Virus record (IMG/VR): IMGVR_UViG_3300030104_007686
Span: 1-41,700 of that record
Origin: a virus
Strand: one strand, 5' to 3'
Length of the DNA stretch: 41,700 bases
The notes under the pieces are model-generated. The model had not been told where the DNA came from and ran no database searches. It saw only the letters and a program-made list of their open reading frames with translations. Position 1 is the first letter of the stretch. The number at the start of each line of letters is the position of its first letter. This document shows positions 17,401 through 24,269 of the stretch, piece by piece. Made by a program: the position numbers and the translations under genes.

Positions 17401-20400
17401 CGCCTACAAATTTAAGTTTAGAACTTGTTAGTGCCTCGAGTACCTCAATAGATGGTGCTGAGCAGGGTTTTGATGCAATTATTGGTTGGACACCTCCCGA
17501 GATAACAATTACGGATACTAATAGTAATGCTAGAGTTGTTCCGTATGAGTTTATAAATAGATATGAAATAACTCATGATCTGTCTGATGGGCCTCTTGAA
17601 GGAGGATTTTCTCAGATAGAAGTAGGAGCAGGTACACAAAATATACGAATACCCAATGCTTCAGCAGGAACTTTTTCAATTCGTATTCGTACAATCTCTG
17701 ATACCGGTGCTAAATCTGTATATGAAACAGCAACTCGATCTATTACTGCACCTCCTCCTAATTTTAACCGTATTACAAATATTCCCTTAGGAGGAACTCT
17801 AACTACAAGTGTAGAGTTTGATAGCGGCAGTGAAAAAATAATATTTGAAGAAAATACTTATACATATATCACACCGGCAGGATTTAATTTTCCTGTTACA
17901 AGTGGAAACACAAACTTTACCGAACAAGCATTTAATGCAATGGCAAATAATACTACTGCCTATTTATACTACGATCATAGTGCACGGGCTTCAGATCCTT
18001 GGAAAGCTGTTCAGGTACATACAGATACTATAGCTATAGATGTTGGTGGTCAAACTATTGATTTTAATTACTATAAAGAAGTAGGTGCTTCAAATAATGG
18101 ACTATCTGCAACAGCGGGAACAGTTACAGCCGCTATTGGTAGTACTACAATTGCAGGCACATCTACAGCTTTTCTTACACATTTTGCTGCAGGAGACTTA
18201 ATAAAACTTACCTCAGCAAGTGCTCCTGGTACACAACAAACTGATGCAGAATATGGAGAAGTTGCGGAAGTAATAAGTAATACATCTCTTATTCTAAAAC
18301 AAAGTCTAACAAAAACTCATTCTGGAGTAAAAGTCTATAAGCAGTCCTTAAAGCCAGATTTTACTTTTGATGCAATTTTAGGAAAAGTAGAGAAAAGTAA
18401 CGCGGCGGCATACGCAGCTGAGTTCTATGTTAATTCTAGAGGAAGAAGGGGGCCAGGTCGTTGGCAGATTCCTATAACTACACTGCCTACAAATACTGCA
18501 CAGGCTCAAGCAGGTTGGGATAGTAATTGGTCAGATAGACCGGGTAATGCTGTTATTGGAGACCAAGCTACTTTCTTTGAAGGTACGCTAGCAAACTTTA
18601 CCGGCACCGCAGTATGGAGCTATGATGGATCTATTTGGATAAATCAAGCAGAAATAATTGATGGTGATTTAATTGTAACAGGTAGTATTACTACAGATAA
18701 AATATTTGCAAATGCAATTACAGCAGATAAGATTGCGGCAAACCAGATATCCGCAGATCAAATAGCTGCAAACTCTATTACAGCAAATCTTATTGCAGCA
18801 AATCAAATTACTACTTCAGAGCTGCTTGCAAACTCTGTTACTACAAATACGATAGCAGCCAATCAAATTACTACGGCACAGATAGCTGCGGGGTCAGTCA
18901 AAGCAGAATCTGTACAAGCAAACTCAGTTGTAGCAAATCTTCTTGCTGCAACAACTATTTCTGCGTGTCATATTACTACTCAAAGCTTATCTTCATTGAG
19001 TGCAAACTTAGGTGCAATTACTGGTGGTACACTAAGAAGTACAGGTGCAAATGCGCCGCCAGATGCAAATAATCCACCGTCTGGAAATGAACAGGGCGCG
19101 TTTCTTGACTTAACTGGCGGTAAGTTTACTTTTGGTAATTCCACAAAAAATATTACTTTTGATGGAACAAATATGTCACTAAATGGTGTTGACATTGACT
19201 CTACAAGTAATGTAAATGCTACAGCAACTCCTTCTGCCGTTGTAGAAGATAACACTGTCCAAAAAGCAAACAATATTGGTATATTTAATTTTAGTACGGG
19301 AATAGATGTCACAGTAAGTGGTACTCGTGCAAATATGACTGTAAACCAACCTTATATTCGCAGTTCTATATCTGGTGTAGATAGCGGAGGCTTGGGAAGC
19401 TTTTCATATAATCAAACAACAGGTGTAGCTAGTTATACAGGCCCGAGTGCTTCAGATGTTCGAGGACTCTTAAGTGTTGCAACTTCTGGTGATAGTGATC
19501 TTGGCTCTCTTACTTATGATAATACTCAGGGACAATATGCGTTTGCAGGACCAACAGCTGCCACAATACGAGGAAAATTTAGTGGTGGAAATGGTATAAC
19601 CTATACTTCAGGTACAGGTGCAATTGCTGTAAGTGCAGGAAGCGGTATCGCTATAAGTGGTGGTAATGTTATTGCTGATACTACAGTTATCCGTACTACG
19701 GGCGGACAAAGTATTGCAGGCACCACAACTCTTGCAAACGTGTCAATTAGTGGTGATTTAACAGTAAGTGGATCAACTACTACAATAAATACAACAAATC
19801 TTGTAATAGAAGATAATAAAATTGTAGTAAATAGTTCTCAAACCGGAACTCCTGCATCAACTGTTACAGCAGGTATAGAAGTAGAAAGAGGAAGCTCAAC
19901 TAATAAATCTTTTGTATATGCAGAGTCTGGAGTTGGAGAATCAGGAAATACTGCATCTGGCTGGACTTTTGGAAGTGAGCGAGTACAAGCAGGGACTTTC
20001 TTTGGTACATTTATTGGAGATGTAACTGGTACTCCTTCTTCTCTTGCAGGTCTTACTACAGATAATCTTGCAGAAGGTACAAATAATCTTTACTTTACGA
20101 ATGCAAGAGCAAGGGGTGCAGTTTCTGCAGGAAATGGTATTTCCTACAACAGTACAAGTGGAGCAATAAGTGCAAATGCAGGCAGTGGTATCTCCGTATC
20201 TGGAAGCGGAATAGCTGTTTCCGGTGTAACTACAAGCATGATAGATGCTAGTTCTATTCTTATTGGTGGAGAGACTTTTGCAGATAATGATAGTCAGTTA
20301 ATGACTGCTGCTGCTGTCAATGATAGAATTGAAAGCTTTGGTTATACTACAAATACAGGGGATATAACTGCAGTTACTGCAACAGCAGGATCAGGTCTTA

Positions 20401-21458
20401 CTGGTACTTCTACAACAAACTCTGGAGCTGCGAGTTTTACTTTTAATGTTGGAGCAACCTCTGGCGGAGGAATAACGGTAGCTGCAGATAGTATTGGTGT
20501 AGATAGCAGTGTTGTTCGTTTTGAAAGTAATGGATATATAAACGCAGATAACTGGATAAGAATTGCAAATAATACAGGACTTTATGCAAGTACTGGTCAT
20601 CATTTTTATATAAACAGTAGCTATGGCTGGAACTCAAGATCGAGCTCAACTAGTTCTTCAAGCATACTTCTTCAACTCAGTAATGGAACACAAAGAGGTT
20701 GGTACTATGCAGATTCTAGTGCAAATCAAGGCTTTTTAGATACAAGCGGAGCTTGGGCATTACAGGTAGATAATAGCAAAAATGTATATGCAAAAGGAAA
20801 TTTATATGCAACTACTTCAAATCATACTGTATGGCATGCAGGGAACGATGGCCCAGGAACAGGACTCGATGCAGATTTATTAGATAATCAGCATGGATCT
20901 TATTATTTAAATTATAATAACTTTTCCAACACACCATCAATTCCAAGTGTAGGAAACGGAACTATTACGATTAGTCAGACCGGTCAATCCGATCAAACAT
21001 TTACTCTTAATCAGTCCGGCAATACAACAATTTCTCTAACTGACAATAATACGGTTCCCAGTGTAGGAAATGGAACTATTACGATTCAACAGACTGGTAT
21101 ATCTGATCAAACATTTACTGTTAATCAGTCCGGTAATACAACAATTTCTTTAGCTGATACTAATACTGATACAAATACTACTTATACTGCAGGAACGGGT
21201 TTGACTTTAAGTGGAACTGAGTTTAGTATTGCAGGAACAGGCTCGTTAATTACAAACTTATTAAATGTAAATACAATTGTAGCGAATAATATTGATGCAA
21301 ATGCAATTACAGCAGAAAAAATTGCAACAGGTTCTATTACAGCAGAAGAATTAGCAATTTCAAATGGTAGTTCTGGTAGTGCAGGAATTTATTTCTCCAC
21401 TACGGCAATGGAAATACACGATGGCACAAGAATTAGAGTGAAGATAGGGGCATTATAA
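14448..21458 (+). CDS. Central tail tip / host specificity protein J with fibre-like C-terminal extension
   Basis: A 2336-residue product, about twice lambda gpJ (1132). The N-terminus (YDLIAAGEIQGVVGGLGG then VYLNDTAIV) is the conserved start of J. Tip-forming domains run to about residue 970, a fibronectin-III-like part follows after EVPPPTNLSLE at about 983, and a beta region extends to about 1400. Nine 10-residue repeats of the ITADKIAAN type fill 1412-1501. From about 1510 the protein resembles marine phage fibres: LAEGTNNLYFTNARARG, VWHAGNDGPGTGLDADLLD, and two 38-residue repeats. The IT-A repeats return just before the C-terminus. J trimers form the central tip and contact the outer membrane receptor; the C-terminal extension is probably the variable receptor-facing part. 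No autoprotease is visible. Confidence 0.9.
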   Translation: MTIGTFEKQRAIIYDLIAAGEIQGVVGGLGGVYLNDTAIVDGGTMQEFQPLQGIVTVSGTSVTNATAVGGGNLFAGLSTSELVANPRYIQIKGAGKTSTLASNMNVNSNVLISSANSMFTTSMIQPIDEDDSSGPGNGYDAPVAFLVRIPGASATGGVYQGILINVGNSGSGSGNRATLSPPIGKAVSAGTTFEIDYVAKITAINSANSCTIASAATRSATAVSAKVSGAVHSSGSLSSGRSKRNYESASVSFYRGTRNQPAHTAPGSTAAATYTLGPNFDLKWHTSQDSSGGQSTYFITGDSFSMSQNSKQETDRVKINLEFPGGLSFTSESGNKHTAYAEFQITLEYKSDASDSDFTKELMIGRNYGGTDFISSVPAWNQLMETQRDVLYGGSGTRSSNGVISKKNQKVAFIKEYDIDLKPFQPMADWRIGIKRLSPDSSKDYTFEKHTVVAPTRVKTVEAIIEERLSYPMSAYSVVQFSAEDFSSIPKRAYHIRGKKIKVPSNYLTREELGSSQAKYTRNKTSGVDTNSYVTWDGTFRGDVGSSHVANRSKVYTNNPAWIFYDILTDKEIGLGNFIKESDIDHFSLYQIARHCDELVPNERGGLEPRFACNVYLARQEDAYKVLKDLSSTFRSMMYWIDGQIVQVQDVFKEPVYTFSNGNVKDGLFEYTFTGQRSRVNQVNVTWSNPEELFKQTVLTIDDTANILEQKKVISKDVVAFGCTSEGQAKRLGKWHMLTDTQETELVSFTTGINASFLRPGDHINVQDHYADSIIASGRVSSASNTTSIVLDRDVAVTGYDHGSGTAADASHILYLIYPDSGTYLNQAEQVVINSVTYKRGSLILGDASGNPITSEAAAANLVDDSGNSVVAQFSSNTRIEKVKIGNTSAGTGNVTLPAALTVYLGLTSVPNSEVIWAIGPELELENSDIKQFRVLAIDEEKEAASYKISAGLVATDKYEELEVSRPVYIPDYSSFSGAATEVPPPTNLSLELVSASSTSIDGAEQGFDAIIGWTPPEITITDTNSNARVVPYEFINRYEITHDLSDGPLEGGFSQIEVGAGTQNIRIPNASAGTFSIRIRTISDTGAKSVYETATRSITAPPPNFNRITNIPLGGTLTTSVEFDSGSEKIIFEENTYTYITPAGFNFPVTSGNTNFTEQAFNAMANNTTAYLYYDHSARASDPWKAVQVHTDTIAIDVGGQTIDFNYYKEVGASNNGLSATAGTVTAAIGSTTIAGTSTAFLTHFAAGDLIKLTSASAPGTQQTDAEYGEVAEVISNTSLILKQSLTKTHSGVKVYKQSLKPDFTFDAILGKVEKSNAAAYAAEFYVNSRGRRGPGRWQIPITTLPTNTAQAQAGWDSNWSDRPGNAVIGDQATFFEGTLANFTGTAVWSYDGSIWINQAEIIDGDLIVTGSITTDKIFANAITADKIAANQISADQIAANSITANLIAANQITTSELLANSVTTNTIAANQITTAQIAAGSVKAESVQANSVVANLLAATTISACHITTQSLSSLSANLGAITGGTLRSTGANAPPDANNPPSGNEQGAFLDLTGGKFTFGNSTKNITFDGTNMSLNGVDIDSTSNVNATATPSAVVEDNTVQKANNIGIFNFSTGIDVTVSGTRANMTVNQPYIRSSISGVDSGGLGSFSYNQTTGVASYTGPSASDVRGLLSVATSGDSDLGSLTYDNTQGQYAFAGPTAATIRGKFSGGNGITYTSGTGAIAVSAGSGIAISGGNVIADTTVIRTTGGQSIAGTTTLANVSISGDLTVSGSTTTINTTNLVIEDNKIVVNSSQTGTPASTVTAGIEVERGSSTNKSFVYAESGVGESGNTASGWTFGSERVQAGTFFGTFIGDVTGTPSSLAGLTTDNLAEGTNNLYFTNARARGAVSAGNGISYNSTSGAISANAGSGISVSGSGIAVSGVTTSMIDASSILIGGETFADNDSQLMTAAAVNDRIESFGYTTNTGDITAVTATAGSGLTGTSTTNSGAASFTFNVGATSGGGITVAADSIGVDSSVVRFESNGYINADNWIRIANNTGLYASTGHHFYINSSYGWNSRSSSTSSSSILLQLSNGTQRGWYYADSSANQGFLDTSGAWALQVDNSKNVYAKGNLYATTSNHTVWHAGNDGPGTGLDADLLDNQHGSYYLNYNNFSNTPSIPSVGNGTITISQTGQSDQTFTLNQSGNTTISLTDNNTVPSVGNGTITIQQTGISDQTFTVNQSGNTTISLADTNTDTNTTYTAGTGLTLSGTEFSIAGTGSLITNLLNVNTIVANNIDANAITAEKIATGSITAEELAISNGSSGSAGIYFSTTAMEIHDGTRIRVKIGAL
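18681..18950 (+). repeat. Nine tandem 30-base repeats in J (10-residue units)
   Basis: Units read GSITTDKIFA, NAITADKIAA, NQISADQIAA, NSITANLIAA and so on to NSVVANLLAA. The regular hydrophobic spacing suggests a trimeric helical or beta-helical stalk. Two similar units return at 21298-21357. Confidence 0.85.
20940..21167 (+). repeat. Two tandem 114-base repeats in J (38-residue units)
   Basis: The two copies (20940-21053 and 21054-21167) each encode a PSVGNGTITI start and an NQSGNTTISL end and differ at a few positions, for example SQTGQ against QQTGI. The nucleotide similarity suggests duplication within the gene. Confidence 0.85.
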
Positions 21459-21476
21459 CCTACATAAAAATAATTC

Positions 21477-21505
21477 TTGACTCCTCACGTCCCCTTTGAT
21501 ATAAT
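21477..21505 (+). promoter_or_regulatory. Sigma70-type promoter before the fibre operon
   Basis: TTGACT at 21477-21482 and TATAAT at 21500-21505 are separated by 17 bases, with TG one base before the -10 box (extended -10). It sits in the 67-base gap between J and the next gene, whose ATG at 21526 follows GGAG at 21514-21517. No terminator is seen before it, so J transcripts probably also read through. Confidence 0.88.
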
Positions 21506-21525
21506 TTCATCATGGAGAAATTTAA

Positions 21526-21864
21526 ATGAGTGCAGCAAACCACGACCTAGTGATTGACCAAGGATCGACTTTTGTGATTGACTTAACAATCAAAGAGTCA
21601 GGATCCTTGAAAAACTTGACTGGCTTTTCGGGCAGGGCACAGATGCGCTCATCTAAGACTGCCTCAGCCGTGGCAGCTTCTTTTACTTGCACCATTGCTA
21701 ATCCTACAAATGGGGTATTAAAGATGGAATTACCAGCAACTACATCGACTGCGATGGCATCTGGTGTTTATTTTTATGATTTAGAAATTCATACAGCAAA
21801 TGATGCTATAGTAAAGAGACTTATTGAAGGAAAAGTTACTATAAATCAAGAAGTTACAAGGTAA
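21526..21864 (+). CDS. Small beta-rich tail/baseplate-type protein (BppU N-domain-like)
   Basis: A 112-residue product, the first gene after the promoter. The pattern LVIDQGSTFVIDLTIKE near the start, then LTGFSGRAQMRSSK, GVLKMELPATTST and GVYFYDLEIHTAND, is one I associate with small phage proteins placed beside fibre genes and with the N-terminal domain of lactococcal phage BppU, which attaches receptor-binding proteins to a baseplate. The all-beta composition fits. It ends VTINQEVTR. It could be a fibre adaptor at the tail tip. The family resemblance is from memory of pattern, and the role is inferred. Confidence 0.6.
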   Translation: MSAANHDLVIDQGSTFVIDLTIKESGSLKNLTGFSGRAQMRSSKTASAVAASFTCTIANPTNGVLKMELPATTSTAMASGVYFYDLEIHTANDAIVKRLIEGKVTINQEVTR

Positions 21865-21866
21865 TT

Positions 21867-22283
21867 ATGTCTACTGCAGCTACTCAAGTAACTATTACAG
21901 AACAAGTTACAGATTTAACTGTTACAAATACAAATGCAATTGCTCTGGATCTAACAACAGAGGATGTAAGTATTTCTATAAATAATTTTGCAATTCCAGT
22001 TAATTTTATGGATGCTGCAAATGTGGTTTTTACCCCACACAATACAATTTCCGCAAATAATGTAAGTGATGCTCTGAAGCAGCTTGCAGATCAACAATTT
22101 AGAGGAACTACTCCCCCTGCAGATGGAACAACAAACTTAGAGGAAGGAGATCTCTTTTATGATACTGATGATAATCAAGTCAAAGTATATCGCGAAACTA
22201 GTACAGGAAATTTCGAGTTCGTACCTATAATAGTAGGCGACGCTTCTGGAGATTCAGATACGCTAGACGCAGGAGCCTTTTAA
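21867..22283 (+). CDS. Short fibre-like/linker protein
   Basis: A 138-residue product starting two bases after the previous stop. It has a Thr/Val-rich N-terminus, then NTISANNVSDALKQLADQQF and a segment with NLEEGDLFYDTDDNQVKVYRE, both common in fibres of marine phages, where they act as short structural modules. It ends SDTLDAGAF, similar to the end of the next protein (SNTLDGGTF), so the two may be related in how they attach. It is too short for a full fibre and may be a fibre base or a split module. No enzymatic motif is seen. Confidence 0.6.
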   Translation: MSTAATQVTITEQVTDLTVTNTNAIALDLTTEDVSISINNFAIPVNFMDAANVVFTPHNTISANNVSDALKQLADQQFRGTTPPADGTTNLEEGDLFYDTDDNQVKVYRETSTGNFEFVPIIVGDASGDSDTLDAGAF

Positions 22284-22303
22284 GGCTAACCCCGGAGTTT
22301 TAG

Positions 22304-24229
22304 ATGGCTCAGACAATAAAAATCAAAAGAAGTACCAGTACTTCAGCCCCTACTTCTCTGGTAGCGGGCGAGTTAGCATACTCTGATGCCAGTGATAAAC
22401 TGTTTATCGGACAACCCTCTGATAATGCAGTAACTGCTATTGGTGGTAAAGTATATGTAGATATGCTTGACCATACTGCGGGTACTCTTACTGCATCAAG
22501 CGCAATACTTGTAGACGCAAGCAGCAAAATTGATCAACTTAAGACTGCAAATCTCACAATAGGTGCAAACTCAATTACGTCTGGGTCTGGCGATGTAGAT
22601 ATAGTCGCTGCTGCAAATCTTGATATTGATGCGGGCACAATTGATATTTCTACGCAGGCAACTCAATTCTCTATAATTGATAACTCTGCTACCGCACTTA
22701 CAATTGCCGAAGGCTCAAATACATTTATGAGCTTTATCACCACTAACTCTGGTGAAAAAATTACAACAGGAAAAACTCTTGTAGTTGATGGTGACGGCAC
22801 GACTGGAAACGGTGGTGTAAGTATTGAAAATGGTACAATTGATCTTAAGAATGGCGGAGGAAATGACTCTCGTATACGATTCTACTGTAGTTCATCAAAT
22901 GCTCACTTTCAAACCTTGCAAGCTGCTCCTCACAGTTCTTCGGCTTCAAATACTCTTCTTTTACCTGCAGCAGGTACTGAGTTAATATCAAACACCGGTA
23001 CTCAGACAATGACAAACAAGTCATTGACTTCGCCTACTCTTACAGGTACGGCCACAGTAGCTGCAGCAAATTTTTCAGGCAATGTAAGTTTTGCCGGTGG
23101 ATCTAGCCAGGGCGTAACTATTGTCCAAGGCGGTATACAAATAAAGAATGGTGGTACACAATCTTATGTAGATTTTTATTGTGAGTCTTCAAATGCTCAT
23201 AAAGTACGCTTACAAGCACCGGCTCACTCTGCTTTCTCTGGAAATGTTACTGTAACCCTTCCTGCAAATACTACAACACTTATTGGTGCGGATAGTACTG
23301 ATACTCTTACAAATAAGACTCTTACATCTCCAGATATTAATACACCAGATATTGATGGAGGTACTGTAGATGGTACAGTAATTGGTGGAAACACCGCAGC
23401 TGCTGGTACATTCACAGCGATAGTTGGTACTTCACTCGCAGTTGATAACGTATCTGTAGATACAAATACAATTTCAACTACTAACTCGAATGGTAACTTA
23501 GTACTTTCACCAAATGGTACAGGTACAGTAACAGTACCTTCTGGGTATAAAAATCGCGCAGGCTTTGGTGCAACTTCACTTGTTTCAAAAGAATATGTAG
23601 ATGCAGTAAAAGTTGGGCTTGATTTTAAAGACTCCGTACGAGTTGCTACTACTGCAAACGTAACTGTTTCTGGTCCTGGCGCAGCAATTGATGGTATAAC
23701 TTTATCGAGTGGTGACAGAGTCCTATTAAAGAATCAGTCAACTGCTTCTGAAAATGGTATTTATATATTTAATGGTGCTGCTTCTGCGCTTACAAGAGCA
23801 ACTGATGCAGATTCAAGTACCGAAGTTACTTCCGGAATGTTTACTTTTGTAGAAGAAGGTACTGTAAATGCTGATTCAGGCTTTGTACTTACAACCGATG
23901 GAAGCATAACTGTAGGTTCTACTTCTCTTGCTTTTGCTCAGTTCTCAGGTGCTGGACAAATTGTTGCGGGAGACGGTTTAACTAAATCTGGCAATCAGAT
24001 AAATGCAAACGATGATAACATTACTCTTGAAGTCAATAGCGATGCATTAAGAATAAAAGGTATCTCAGCAACAGCAGTTGGTGACTTGCTTGTAGGTGCA
24101 GCTTCAAATGCTGGATATACTCGACTTGTGAAGCCTTCTGGTAATGCAACTGCACATGATTACATTCTTTCTATGAATACAAGTGGTGCTGCACAATGGT
24201 CTAACACACTGGATGGCGGAACTTTCTAG
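22304..24229 (+). CDS. Tail fibre protein 1 (Mtd-N-like start, repeat-rich)
   Basis: A 641-residue product; ATG 22304 follows GGAG at 22294-22297. It starts MAQTIKIKRSTSTSAPTS followed by LVAGELAYSDASDKLFIG, which resembles the N-terminal domain of the major tropism determinant family and of many phage fibres, and probably joins the fibre to the tail. The body has two related blocks with RIRFYCSSSNAH and VDFYCESSNAHKVRLQAP, then TLTNKTLTSPDINTPDIDGG, all seen in cyanophage-type structural proteins. No receptor-binding module of known type and no S74 chaperone is seen at the C-terminus, which ends SNTLDGGTF. It may be a shaft or hub rather than the tip-bearing fibre. Confidence 0.72.
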   Translation: MAQTIKIKRSTSTSAPTSLVAGELAYSDASDKLFIGQPSDNAVTAIGGKVYVDMLDHTAGTLTASSAILVDASSKIDQLKTANLTIGANSITSGSGDVDIVAAANLDIDAGTIDISTQATQFSIIDNSATALTIAEGSNTFMSFITTNSGEKITTGKTLVVDGDGTTGNGGVSIENGTIDLKNGGGNDSRIRFYCSSSNAHFQTLQAAPHSSSASNTLLLPAAGTELISNTGTQTMTNKSLTSPTLTGTATVAAANFSGNVSFAGGSSQGVTIVQGGIQIKNGGTQSYVDFYCESSNAHKVRLQAPAHSAFSGNVTVTLPANTTTLIGADSTDTLTNKTLTSPDINTPDIDGGTVDGTVIGGNTAAAGTFTAIVGTSLAVDNVSVDTNTISTTNSNGNLVLSPNGTGTVTVPSGYKNRAGFGATSLVSKEYVDAVKVGLDFKDSVRVATTANVTVSGPGAAIDGITLSSGDRVLLKNQSTASENGIYIFNGAASALTRATDADSSTEVTSGMFTFVEEGTVNADSGFVLTTDGSITVGSTSLAFAQFSGAGQIVAGDGLTKSGNQINANDDNITLEVNSDALRIKGISATAVGDLLVGAASNAGYTRLVKPSGNATAHDYILSMNTSGAAQWSNTLDGGTF

Positions 24230-24240
24230 ATTTTTTCCTA

Positions 24241-24252
24241 GCGTATATACGC
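24241..24252. promoter_or_regulatory. Perfect 12-base palindrome between fibre genes 1 and 2
   Basis: GCGTATATACGC lies in the 40-base gap, 17 bases before ATG 24270. CCTA (24237-24240) and TAGG (24258-24261) could extend it as a stem that covers part of the AGGGGAG Shine-Dalgarno (24259-24265). It may be an RNA structure controlling initiation or a protein site; it may also be chance. Confidence 0.4.
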
Positions 24253-24269
24253 AGTTTTAGGGGAGCCAC

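Noticed and set aside
18681-18950. Regular 30-base repeats as a possible CRISPR array
   Set aside because: The repeats are degenerate, have no spacers and stay in frame within J; they encode a regular 10-residue unit.
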